Positions 34,505-45,031 of a stretch of 64,000 nt of DNA are shown piece by piece. Source of the stretch: Pilatotrama ljubarskyi (taxonomy: Eukaryota > Basidiomycota > Agaricomycetes > Polyporales > Polyporaceae); the NCBI GenBank assembly GCA_022385805.1, contig MU277716.1, positions 1-64,000 on the forward strand, given 5' to 3'. The notes beneath the pieces were generated by a model that did not search any database, was not told the DNA's origin, and saw nothing but the letters and a program-made list of their open reading frames with translations. The translations under genes were made by a program, and so were the position numbers. Positions within the stretch are counted from its first letter, which is position 1; each line of letters begins with the position of its first letter.

Positions 34505-35408
34505 ATGGATAAATCGTCCCCGAGCGACGAGGTGCCACGGCACAAAACCGAGGTGCTAGAGATTGAGGACGAGGAGCAACGTCAGGAACGCATGCGTGAG
34601 TACACGGACTCTGCACCTCATTGAAGACAAAACGCACTCATTGCGGCTCTAGACAGCTTGCTTTCACGCCTGAATGCTCAAAAGGCCAATTCCCGTTCCG
34701 GAGTATCTGCCGCACAGCAGAGGCCCGACATCGGGGACAGGACCACGCTGCCGGCCGGGCCCCCTTTGGAATGCACGTGCTATCCCCTTCAATCTACTCG
34801 CATTACGCTAACAGGCCTCTTGGCTATGCATATGTCTCGGCGCACACAGTGCTATCCAGAGTGCAAGCATTCCTGCCCGAACTCGCCGCATCCAACGCAG
34901 AGCTCGTCCGACGGGCGAGAGAAAACCCAGAAAGCGTTGACATTGAGAGTATCGGAGAGCACGAGGAACAGTACATTGAGATGGTATGACTGTCTGTATT
35001 TGCAGCATTGAGGGCGCTACTCACCCGCTTTGCTTGACTTAATACTAGAACCTCGGCCTCGGCGTCTTCGAGCATCGCGGGGAATTGCCTCCTGGCATCC
35101 CAGTTGCCGACGTGGACTTGGACGTGAAGATGCGTGACTCCGACTCCGACGCGAGCAGCGAGTCCGAGGACGACTTGAGCGCTACTTCATCATCGGACTC
35201 TTCCTCGGACAGCTCCAGTTCCGAAGACGATTCGTCCTCGGATGGGGACTCTGACTCGGAGGTTGACATCATCGTGTCTTCGGACGAGACTCGCAAGGCA
35301 CGACCGACGAAGCCCTTGCCAAAACGCAAGCTCACTAGCGAGAGCAAGAAGCCGGAGATAGTAGTGTTATCGGAGACGGTTACTGAGGGGTCACCACCTT
35401 TGAAGTAG
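34505..35408 (+). CDS. NOPCHAP1-like protein (DUF4598), box C/D snoRNP assembly factor candidate
   Basis: ATG at 34505 begins an acidic N-terminus (MDKSSPSDEVPRHKTEVLEI). A short exon gives HSLLSRLNAQKANS. The conserved core reads VLSRVQAFLPELAASNAEL, then VDIESIGEHEEQYIEM|NLGLGVFE with an intron at about 34985. This pattern (FLP..A.AN.EL, then the YIEM(D/N)LGLGV motif) defines the DUF4598/NOPCHAP1 family, whose human member helps load NOP58 during box C/D snoRNP assembly. After the core comes a run of Ser/Asp/Glu (about residues 130-190) with many casein-kinase-2-like sites, then a basic stretch (RPTKPLPKRKLT) and the stop at 35406-35408. The exon joint around 34700-34815 is not fully resolved. 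Nuclear location is inferred from the family. Confidence 0.72.
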
Positions 35409-35715
35409 CTCGTCGCGAATGTGACTTTTATGTCTGTTCCCATTGTCTGGGGTTTCAGACAGTAGGACCATATCCTTAGGACAACCGACGGAGACATGGT
35501 TATTCAGACAAGCTGGAGGATACCAACTAGATCCTGCACCTTATTCGGAAGAGAACATCCCACCCGGAGTCCCTTGCTAACCCTCCGTATCCTCGGTCTA
35601 CGGTAGGAGAACATGAGTACATATTGCCATTCCCTGAGGCCGTATCCACGCCATTAATCTAATAATACAGGAATTTTCGTCGCTGCTGCATGCCTACGTG
35701 CGCTGACCCCCTCCT

Positions 35716-37831
35716 CTACAAACCGACAGCGAGTCTCAAAGCTGCGTAGTTTGGCGTACCGAGACCGGTGACCTACATCCGCGAATAGCGCACGTCGCAG
35801 CATCGATCAGCGTCATGTCCAACATGACGGTGGTGAACGACATCACTCACCGGATCCCAACCCGGGCCAGCGGCAAACCCTTCCGTGTTACAGGCTGGGT
35901 TGTTCCCAATGGTAATATCAGTGAACGCCGCGCTCCCCGTAGACGAATACAAGAACGGGTTCAAGAACCCAAGCGGCGGCTTCCCCGCTGCAGCAAGCTC
36001 GTCGTTGAGCAGCGCGATGACGCTCGCCATGATCGGCGTCGAGCAGCTCGTGCCAGCGATCTCGCCAAACCGGTTCCTGGACACGATCTCGATGTTCTGG
36101 CCCTGCGCGGAGATGTCTGGGAAGCCGCGCCCGCCAGGGTTGAACAGGCCCGCGTTGGTGTCGTTGATCGACGTCAGGAAAGCGGACACGGCGGCGTCCT
36201 GGTAGCTGGGTCGCGGGAAGATGTTTGAAAAACCGCCACCGGAGAAGCTTGCAGCGATTTCAGGGCCGATGCCAGTCGTGGCACCTATTGAGGTCACGCT
36301 GCAGAAGGCAGTGAGCACGAGTCTCGTGACAATTCGTAAGCTTAGGTTCTCACTAGGGGCATCCAGACGGGAAGGTAGGGACGAAGGTGGTGCATTGCTG
36401 AGTTTGTATCCCAGACACCCCGCCGTCGCCCGATGCGAACAAGATGGATGTCCCACGCGCTCCCAGTTGTGCGTACGCGTTGCAGAGATTTCTGTGATGA
36501 ACTGATCAAAGCCTGACTACAACTGAGTAGGGTGGTGGGGGCGCACTGGAGAACTGCGACAGGCGGGTCGGGTTCGTTGCCACCGTAGCTTGTTGACAGG
36601 ACCTGAGGCGGGCTGTCTTGGTCGAGCAGGAAGTTGATGATGTCGAGGAATCCGTCAATTTCGTCTGAGTTGTCGAGGCCGACGGAGATGAAGGTGATAG
36701 GAACCCCAGTTGCAATGCCGACGGTGTATTCGGTGTCCAGGTCCTGTGACTTCGTCTCAGCACCCTAGAAAGCGGGTACGCTAACGGTGTTCTTACAGCT
36801 TCCACGCCAGCTTGCGATAACACTTGAGGGTTTGACCCACCATCGAGCGTTTCCAGGCTGAATGTCGTCGTTGCGGGCATGTCGGGACGGAACGAAGTCA
36901 GAAAGGTCTGGTGACAGATAAGTTACGAAACGGAATTCCCGGGCGTCATACAAGGGGCCACGCACCTGCAAGTCTTGCTGATTGGCGAACTGGTCGAGGA
37001 AGCCGCTCACGCCCAGTCGGTTTGTGGAGACAGTAGCCGGGGCGCTCGGGATGCCATACAACGCCTGCAAACATGCCGGCGTGACCTCCGACTGGCACGA
37101 GGCTGGGACCGCATCCGAGCTGAGGTTCACAGCAGGCGTCGGCCTGTTCCCGCTAGAAGGCACGAAGTTGAGAACAGGGCCTTTGAACGGCTGCGTGAAC
37201 CTATGAGACGCCCGTAAGAAACAAGTGCATGCACATTCTGAGGAACGCGGAACCTACGCAGTGGTTGGGTGGACCAGGTCAAGGTGACCCTTGAGGTCTG
37301 CCGGTATCGAGTACGCATGGGTCCGTATAATTGTCGAGCCGGATGGCGTATGATTGAAGACGGAGAACTGAGCATCCAGTAGCGAGCTCGCCTTGCTCAC
37401 CGGTGCCGAGAAACTGAGCCAGTCTCCAGCAGGCGAGAGCTTCGTAGCTTCTATGCCTTGCTCGTTCAGCCAGGCATTTACGGCAGCCACGCTCTCTGGT
37501 TTCGGGGCGACAAACGCTTCGACCTGTGAGACCTTGTTATCAAAGACAGCGCTTGAGGACTCGAAGAACGCACCTCTGCTTTGCTTAAATGCTGACCATA
37601 CGAGGGGCTGCCAGGGGTGCTCACGTCCATCAAGGCCTTCTCAAGCCCTGCGAAGTTGCCCTGTACAAGGGCGACACGGAGGTTAAGCACGGCATCTGGG
37701 GGAGCGGGTCCGACCTCCTGAAAGGCCGGGGGAATATGCGACCGAGTTTCATGGACCTGCATACGGCGAGCTAACGGCTTGCCGGATGCAACCACAGCGA
37801 AGTAGGAAACCAGGAGAGCGACGGAAAACAT
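35716..37831 (-). CDS. secreted sedolisin / tripeptidyl peptidase (peptidase S53), copy 1
   Basis: Acid serine-carboxyl peptidase, predicted secreted. ATG at 37831 starts a signal peptide (MFSVALLVSYFAVVASG). The activation pro-domain (PPAFQEVGPAPPDAVLNLRV, SPSYGQHLSKAEV, FSVFNHTPSGSTIIRTHAYS) follows. The catalytic domain starts near CLQALYGIP and LGVSGFLDQFANQQDL. The catalytic Glu and Asp lie in VEADLDTEY, which is created by splicing VEA to DLDTEY. The oxyanion Asp lies in ILFASGDGGV. The nucleophile Ser lies in EIAGTSCSTPIMASVIALLN. The calcium-binding end reads GPGWDP|VTGLGTPNYAAL and stops at 35716-35718 after splicing out an intron at about 35763-35850. Eight exons are needed. Copy 2 lies 1.1 kb away on the same strand with the same intron pattern. 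Confidence 0.9.
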
Positions 37832-37889
37832 GGCGAGTCAAGGTGAGTTTGCCCGTGCTGGACGCCTTGCCCACCGGTACCATTTCTAC

Positions 37890-37895
37890 TTTATA
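37890..37895 (-). promoter_or_regulatory. TATA-like box of S53 copy 1
   Basis: TATAAA on the minus strand about 60 nt upstream of the ATG at 37831. Confidence 0.5.
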
Positions 37896-37938
37896 CTGTG
37901 AGCGTTTATCGCTGCTTTGTGCCCGAATCTGCACAAGG

Positions 37939-38640
37939 CTAGTCCTTCCGCGATTCTGGTTTTGGCCATGAGTGAAAGTCTCGGCCACGGGCCAGCGAAG
38001 AAATGAGGATGGAAGACGAAGCCCGAGGGTAAACGGGGAGGAGCACTTCCCGCAGCACGTCAGTCGTGAGAACGGATGTACCGGCGGCGAAAGACGACCA
38101 ATATGGTGCGTCCATCCTCAAAGCTCGAAGGATCAGAGAAAGAAGGCACCGAAAGTGGAACGGTTGAGCCATGCAACGAGGCCATCGGGGACAAGCACTC
38201 CCTACAGAACTACGACTGTGCAAACGGCGTCAGGACGAGCGCGTGTACTTTCAGCATCGAGTTCAACTTACCCTCGGCCTGGCGCCACGGTTCGTGTGGA
38301 TGAGCGACCTCCGAAGCGTCGATGCTGAGAGAAAGGCCGACCGGTCCCACTCCGCTTGTCAGAAGGCCCGAAGAGCCTTCGGAAGAATAGTCGGACACGG
38401 CGCAAAACGCCAGCCCCGACGTCTGTCGGACGCCTAGGCTCGCCCACTTTGTATGGAGGCCTAGGATGGCGGCGCAGCCGATGTACCGCTCATTGCAGCT
38501 GGAACGGGGGAGACATGTGAATGAATCAGCAAAAGAACAAATGAGGAGTGGCTGTGAGTTCAAACTTACCACACTCCCTTTATCGCGGCCACATCGGTGC
38601 CGGCAATGACCGTCTCATCTTCATCCGGTAACCCTTCAAG
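37939..38640 (-). other. possible unidentified multi-exon gene fragment between the sedolisins
   Basis: On the minus strand an exon-like block at about 38580-38635 (RYAHLEGLPDEDETVIAG) ends at a GTAAGT donor. It could join, through a CAG at about 38500, to a longer block (ERYIGCAAILGLHTKWASLG, GPVGLSLSIDASEV) that again ends at a GTAAGT near 38270. A third frame (37939-38223) runs to a stop. The splice signals are good but I recognise no family, and there is no clear start codon. It could be chance, a decayed gene, or a lineage-specific one. Confidence 0.2.
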
Positions 38641-38964
38641 GTGGGCGTACCGCTATACTGCACGCTGGGCGACCCTTGCGTCGGGGTGGTAACGATGATC
38701 CGGCATGGATATAGAAAGCATACCAACTGTACGATTCTTCTTCTTGATTTGCTAATGCAACAGCCGGAGCAAGCCTGCAGTAGCACTACTCTGAGTCGGA
38801 ATGGGATATTTGACTTGCCATGATAGCTCGTGGAACTCCGCCTCAGTTCCGTATCACATCTGAGTGCTTCTTTCTATCATCCTGCATGTCAGTTCGTATA
38901 CACAACTCTCGTAGACAGATGCAACGTCCTGATATATCATGCCCCATGACAGGCCCCGGTCTTC

Positions 38965-41073
38965 TTACAATCCAGCCGCAGCCCTAAGCGCAGCGAAGTT
39001 CGGAGTACCCAGCCCGGTGACCTACATCCAGGAAAATAGTCATTGTATTCCTCGTGAGCGGTGTGAAAGACAAGGGCTACCAAAACAGCACTCACCGGGT
39101 CCCATCCTGGACCGGCGGGGAAGCCATTGGTGCCGCAGCCGGGATTACTGCCGCTCGTAACATCCGTGAACGCCGCACTCCCAGCTAAGGAGTACAAGAA
39201 CGGGTTCAAGAACCCGAGTGGCGGCTTTCCCGCGATGGCGAGCTGGTCATTCAATAGTGCGATGATGCTCGCCGTGATAGGGGTCGAGCAGCTTGTCCCC
39301 GCGACCTCCCCGAACTCGCTTTGGAAGACGATCTCGACGTTCGTGCCCTGGGCGGAGAGGTCTGGGAAAGCGCGTCCGCTGCTGTTGAATAAACCCTCGT
39401 TGGTGTCGCCGAGGGTGTCCAGATAGGCCGAGACGACGGCGTCTTGATAACTCGGCCGTGCGAAAATGTCTGAGAAACCACCGCTAGAGAAGCTGGCGGC
39501 GACTTCGGGACCTATACCGGTCGTGGCCCCTACAGAAGTCACGCTGCAGGGAATGAATACACCGTAAACCATACGTACGCAATCCCCCCATGATGAGCAC
39601 TCACAACGGGCATGCCGACGGCATAGTGGGCACGAAGACGGTGCAACCCTCAGCCTGTGTACCGGCGACTCCACCGTCGCCAGAGGAGAACAAGATCGAT
39701 GTGCCACGAGCACCAAGCTGCATATAAGCATTGCATAGTTGACTACGGACAGGCAAGGTTAGCATGTGCCTCAAACTGACTTGTCAGCAATGTAAGGACA
39801 CACTTCGCTGTCGGAGCGTCCAGCTCGGGCTCATTGAAGCCATAGCTTGTAGTCAAGACTTTCGGCTGATCAGTCTCGCCGAGGAGAAATTCGATGATAT
39901 CCAGGAAACCTGCAACGCCGTCTGCATTGTCTGGCCCGACAGAGATGAACACTGTCGGAACACCTGTTGCAACGCCGACAGTGTACTGAGTGTCGAGATT
40001 CTGCTCAACGTTAGAATCAGTGCGCCCGAAAAGCTATACAATCGTTCTCACAGCTTCGATACCAGCCAACGATCGATCCTGGGGGTCTTCGCCGCCATCG
40101 AGAGTCTCAACAGAAAATGTTGTCGATGACGGCATGTCGAGACGGAAGTTGGCAAGGAAAGTCTAGATTCCCCGCCTTAGCCATTGCATGAGGAGTAGGC
40201 AAGCATAGCACGTACACTCAGGTCCTCCTGATTGGCAAACTGCTGGATGAATCCGCTCACAGCGAGTTGATTTGTGGTGACGTTGGCTGCATCACTCGGG
40301 ATGCCATACAACGCTTGCAGGCATGCTGGAGTGATTTCCGATGAACATGAGGCGGGAACGTCTCCCGAAGTGTCGTTGACTGCACGTGCACGTCGGTGTT
40401 CGCTCGCAGGTACGAAGTTCAGTACAGGTCCTTTGAATGGCTGGGCGAAGCTAGAGCGACGTCGTGTGAGTGCGCTAGTCTGCCCCAAGACGTCTAGGGA
40501 CCTACGTAGTAGTCGGATGTATGAAGTCGAGATGGCCTTCCAGATCCGTAGGAATAGAGTATGAGAGTGTCCGGACGAACGACGAGCCGCTCGGGGTATG
40601 GTTGAAGACAGAGAACTTCGCGTCGAGTAGTGCGCTCGCCTTGCTGACCGGTATAGAGATACTGAGCCAGTCGCCGGCAGGGGACACCTTCGTTGTCTTG
40701 ATGTCGTTCTCCTTCAGCCAGGTGTTCACCGCCGCCACGCTCTCCGGCTTGGGAGCGACGAATGCCTCGGCCTAGGAAGCGTGAGGCTTGATAGCGTGAA
40801 GTGGTTCACGATGCGTACCTCCTCCTTGCTCAAGTGCTGACCGTAGAGGGGACTGTTGGGGGTGCTCACGTCCATTAGTGTCCTCTCGAGCCCCGGGATA
40901 TTGCCTTGGACGAGGGCGACTCGCAGATTGAGCATTGCGTTAGGCGGGGCGGGACCAACCTCTTGGAACGAAGGGGGGATCGCTTTCCTCACACTATGCA
41001 CCTGCATACTGCGAGCCGATGGCTTGCCGTACACGGCCAAAGCCCAGCAGACAGCCCAGAATCCAAAGTACAT
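38965..41073 (-). CDS. secreted sedolisin / tripeptidyl peptidase (peptidase S53), copy 2
   Basis: Paralog of copy 1 with the same order of exons. ATG at 41073 opens a hydrophobic signal peptide (MYFGFWAVCWALAVYG). The pro-domain (PPSFQEVGPAPPNAMLNLRV, SPLYGQHLSKEEV, SVFNHTPSGSSFVRTLSYSI) follows. The mature domain contains CLQALYGIPSDAANVTTNQL and the catalytic Glu/Asp as IEANLDTQYTVG after splicing. It continues with VLTTSYGFNEPELDAP, SSGDGGVAG around 39680, and SVGATTGIGPEVAASFSSGG. EVAGTSCSTPITASIIALLN holds the nucleophile Ser. After GPGWDP an intron (about 39030-39095) leads to VTGLGTPNFAAL and the stop at 38965-38967. The SYGFNEPE loop differs from SYGGNEPD in copy 1, so substrate preference may have diverged. 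Predicted to be active and secreted. Confidence 0.9.
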
Positions 41074-41124
41074 GGCGAGTTGGGCAGCGTCTAGTCTGCC
41101 AGGGCCGTCGCGCAGCACCTCTGC

Positions 41125-41130
41125 TTTATA
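41125..41130 (-). promoter_or_regulatory. TATA-like box of S53 copy 2
   Basis: TATAAA on the minus strand about 52 nt upstream of the ATG at 41073, in nearly the same place as in copy 1. Confidence 0.5.
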
Positions 41131-41340
41131 TCGCTACACAGCACATAATCCATCAGGTACATCAGTTAAAGTAGTCGGAGAGGCACATGCGTGCTCGGCA
41201 GGGGCTCCTTAGCGAATCGAACACCCAAGACGAAGATCGTGAACAACGGGGGTGTCTTTCCCGCCGGTCGCAGGACGTGGGAGCTGCTCGTGCTTCAGTG
41301 CACGAACGCCTCAAATAGCTCATCTGCCAGAACAACGTCG

Positions 41341-41613
41341 ATGAACAAGGAAGATAGGCACCGGAGAGTGATGTCTCAGCTCAGGAGGCGATGGGAGCGG
41401 CGTTCGCAACTGACCATACGGCTGTGGCGAGATGCGGCTAGCATTGAACATATCTGCCGCTTGTTCGACGTCACGGAGCGCATCCATGATGCCGACGAAG
41501 CTGCTCACCCTCCTCCAATTCATCCAAGGCCGGCGCATATCCATGCATGGACCGACTCGGACACTGAGTCACGATCCCAAGAGGCCTACCAGGAATACGA
41601 TGTGTGCCAGTGA
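41341..41613 (+). CDS. small basic ORF, doubtful
   Basis: A 90-codon plus-strand frame from ATG 41341: a basic N-terminal part (NKEDRHRRVMSQLRRRWERR) is followed by an acidic and His/Pro-rich tail. No signal peptide, domain or splice site supports it. The opposite strand is also partly open, so it may be chance. The rest of 41131-42922 shows nothing else convincing. Confidence 0.18.
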   Translation: MNKEDRHRRVMSQLRRRWERRSQLTIRLWRDAASIEHICRLFDVTERIHDADEAAHPPPIHPRPAHIHAWTDSDTESRSQEAYQEYDVCQ

Positions 41614-42696
41614 GATTTCTTGCCCGTCCGCGACCGTGTGAGAACATAGTCATAGCGCATATGTATCAGCACCATCACTGGCAGGAGCCATGGCCTGGCC
41701 AAACAAGGGTGCAGATCGAGCAAGGCTTATAGATTAGAACAAGCCGAAGTTGACTGGGAACTGTTGTTGATGATGAGTGTGGCAGATGAGAAGTGCGTCA
41801 CAAAACTCATCGCTTCTCTCCCAGGCATCTGTCAGACATTGCAGCCAATGCAGCCCTAAAAACCGCAGGCCCGCGGTGTTGTCGATGCGTCAAAAGCTGG
41901 AAGAGCTTCGAGTAGAGGCAGAGCGGGGGAAGAGTCAGAACAGCAGAACAGCGCAAGCCTGCAAGGACATGGAGGGCAACCGCCAGATCCAGGTGGTCTC
42001 CGGCAAGTGCCGTGTTTCCCAGTATGGCAAGTCCTGAGGATCGTCCCAGAGGTCTGCACGCGTGCTAACGAGCAGCACGGTCTACACTTTTGGGGCATGG
42101 TAGCGGCTTCGGTGTTCGCCTTTGTTTCGCTCACATAATGTCCTTTCCAACAGCCAGCGTTCTCGGCGAGACTCGGAGACCACTGGTCATGAGCAGCTTT
42201 CGCGTGCAATACCACTGCCGTAACTGCCATACCAGTAGCCATATGTGTAATGCTCTGTACGACATCCCACAGTCTGTCAGGTGAACTTCGCGATGATCTG
42301 TCTATCCTTGGATATGCAACCGCCACGCTGCCTACTACGGTGCGATGGCACTGCGCACGCCGGAGCCTAGATCTACTTACAGTATAACAGCCTCAGCGAC
42401 CATCGGCCTCCCCACTCACTCCATTTCCCCGACGTTGCGCATTTCGGCCTCCCCGCCCGCGCGTGCACACGTACTCTCATATCGCAACATGATCTATTCG
42501 ACAGCGTGTGCTAGGATACAGACGAGGATGTGCTACGCGAGCGCGAGCGGACAGCGATAAATGACAATGATAAGTACACAGAGCTTCCAGCCAGTAGTAA
42601 AGCGTATGCATGACAAACAATAACACATCGTAACGACTCGTGCGTTTACGAACCGGAGACGGACAGACAGACGGCCTCGCGTCGCAGACTGCTATG

Positions 42697-42722
42697 CGTC
42701 GTGTCGTGTCGTGTCGTGTCGT
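42697..42722. repeat. (GTCGT)n microsatellite
   Basis: About five copies of the 5-bp unit GTCGT/GTGTC in direct tandem, 200 bp beyond the 3' end of the ferric reductase gene. Confidence 0.8.
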
Positions 42723-42922
42723 AGAGAAAAATAGCGCGTCTGGGCGCTGGGCGCACGGCGCGAGTATACTGCTACGGCCCCTTAATGGGACGGCATGCCG
42801 AGAGATGGAGAAAGAAAGAGCACTATAGTACAAGACCCAAGAAATGAGAGGAGAGATAGGGATGCAGGTACCGCATACACCCGACATGGGCGCCAACGGT
42901 ACCATAAGCCGGCGAGAGATAC

Positions 42923-45031
42923 TCACCAGCCGAACGCCCTGATAACATGCGTCAGCACGCGAAGAAAACACATGGAAGCTATGCACACGTACTCTTCATG
43001 CAGCTCAATTCCGCCAACGGCCTTGCGCCTCTGCGGAGGGAAGTTCGCGACAGCCTTGCGGACCTCATCGCCAAGGCCTTGCGGTCCACACACGCCAACG
43101 ATGATGCCGGTCAACGCGCCGCCCCCACGCCGACGTTCCTTGTGTCCGGAGAACAGCGCCGCAGAACGGTCGACGACGCCCTGCAGGATGCCGGGGATCT
43201 TCGGGCGCGCAGGGGAGAGCGTCAGGCCGGGCGGCAGGCGGTACGCCCGAACCGCGTCCGGGGACGCAGGAGCACGAGTGTAGAAGACGGAGATGCGGAG
43301 CGTGGCGTACGCATTCTGCGACTGTGCGAGGAGGGACGAGAAGAGCGGGATCATCGGCTGGAGCGCGTTGGGGTCCTGCACGCTCCAGACAAGCTCGATC
43401 GCTCGCACGCGAGACTTGTACTCCAGGTCCTTCTTCATCAGGTCCTGGACTGCCCCGAGCGCGAAAGTGATACCACTGCCGCCGGCGACAAACATAGCCC
43501 CGGAGAAGCTGCCAAAGATCGCGTGCCCGGGACCGCCGTACGGGCCCTCGACGATGACCTGCACGTTGCTGCCAATGCCGTTCGCCTCCCCGTAGTCGGC
43601 GCGCTGCGCAAGCTCGTACAGCCTGTTTGTCCAGTCGCCCGCCTTCTTGCACATGAGGACTAGGCCTTCACCGCTGGGGGAACGGCAGACGCTCGCGATG
43701 GTGAAGGGATGCGCCTCGGCCCAACCGCGCCAACCCATGCCCAGTGACAGGACACGGAGGCGAACGTGCTGTCCCGCGCGCCATCCTGCGTTGATTGCGG
43801 GAATCTCGACGCGGGTCATGCCGAGATCAGGAAGAGGGCGGAGACGCGCGATAGCGACCCGGGACTTGACCAATCGTAAGAGACGATCGAGGCCGTAGAA
43901 GCCGACCGCGGTGAGAACGTAGGGCACAGCGAAGGGAACGTGGAAGCAGATGGCGATGAGAAAGACGACAGCAGAGATGATGTGCGAGGGAATAAACACG
44001 GAGTTGTAGAACTTCTGCCTGAACATGTCCGTCGACAGAAGCAGGAGGAGGTCCGTTGCGATGAGAGCGACAAGAGCCCATTGCATGTCAGGTTGGGCGA
44101 TGTACTTGGAAAAGTTCCCAGAAATGCTCCAGGAATAGACTGCAATTTTAAGCTATCAGTCTCTGCTCAATCTCACCCGGACAAGGACTCACAATAGCCG
44201 ATGGCATGGACATTCGCAGCCAGGACGAGCATCCTGCCAGCAAAACGATGCAGGTAGTTCAACTGCGAGGTTATGGTGTCAGGACTGCGGATGGCGTACA
44301 CAAACGGCTCTACTTACCCGTTCGTATCCAAAACCAATAAGTGATCCGACCACATTGTTCTTGGTACCAAGAGCAATAACAATCGGAATCTGGCTGACAG
44401 CGACGAAGCCGGCACGTATGGGTTGCGTGAACGGGTTCGACTTGTACAGACCAGCATAGAGCAAGACGGCGAAGTACGTCAACTCGACGAAGCCCTTGCC
44501 GATGGTTAGGCCAGGACGGATAGTGGTACGCAGGATTGCTGCGAGGGTGGGGAGCATAGTGGACCAACCCGGCATGTGCGTAGGGACATTCTGCCGCCTG
44601 CGCTCGCGCCCACTGGCGGTCGAGGCCTTACGCAGTAGATCTGCATGCGACGCGTACGTGTGTGAGGCGTCTGTGGTCGATGCCCACTTCTCGGTATCTT
44701 CGAGCTCGTAAGCAGGGTAACCTGTCTTCGGGAATGGGATATGGGCGGCGGATACGGGAGCAAGGACGGCGTCACGTTTGGAGGGTCGCCTGACGACCGA
44801 AGCAGGGGCATCGACGGTGGCTGAGTGCAGGAGGTGACCATCTACCCATTCGCGTTTGTGGGTGAAACGGATGGCTGCTCTGGGCAAGAGCATGAGGACG
44901 AAGATGGCGACGGCGCATAGGAGGAAGATGTCGACGTTCCAGACAAGCTCGGAGTTGTTGACAACGGGAGCAGCTGCGTGCGCTTGGACGGGCGCAGCAG
45001 TCGAACCATTGGTCGCAGCAAGGACGGACAT
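42923..45031 (-). CDS. ferric reductase transmembrane component (FRE family)
   Basis: Plasma-membrane NADPH metalloreductase that reduces Fe(III) or Cu(II) before uptake. ATG at 45031 gives a Thr/Ala-rich outside segment, then a first helix (VDIFLLCAVAIFVLMLLP) and a charged loop. More helices follow. The ferric-reductase domain carries paired heme-ligand histidines in LHRFAGRMLVLAANVHAIGY and in IPSHIISAVVFLIAICFHVP. The FAD-binding part has HPFTIAS and the NADPH-binding part has VEGPYGGP and FVAGGSGITFALGAV. A late CGPQGLGDEV motif and the typical C-terminus GGIELHEE|AFGW (after a final short intron) end the protein at 42923-42925. Exons are joined at YER|LNYLH (about 44280-44322) and GY|FYSW (about 44142-44191). 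All cofactor motifs are intact. Confidence 0.92.

Noticed and set aside
38210..38572. Faint resemblance of a GPVGLSLSIDAS stretch to papain-type peptidases
   Set aside because: No catalytic Cys or His context; similarity limited to a few residues, so no family was assigned.
42947..43663. Plus-strand frame of 238 codons opposite the ferric reductase
   Set aside because: It lies entirely antisense to exons with clear FAD and NADPH motifs.
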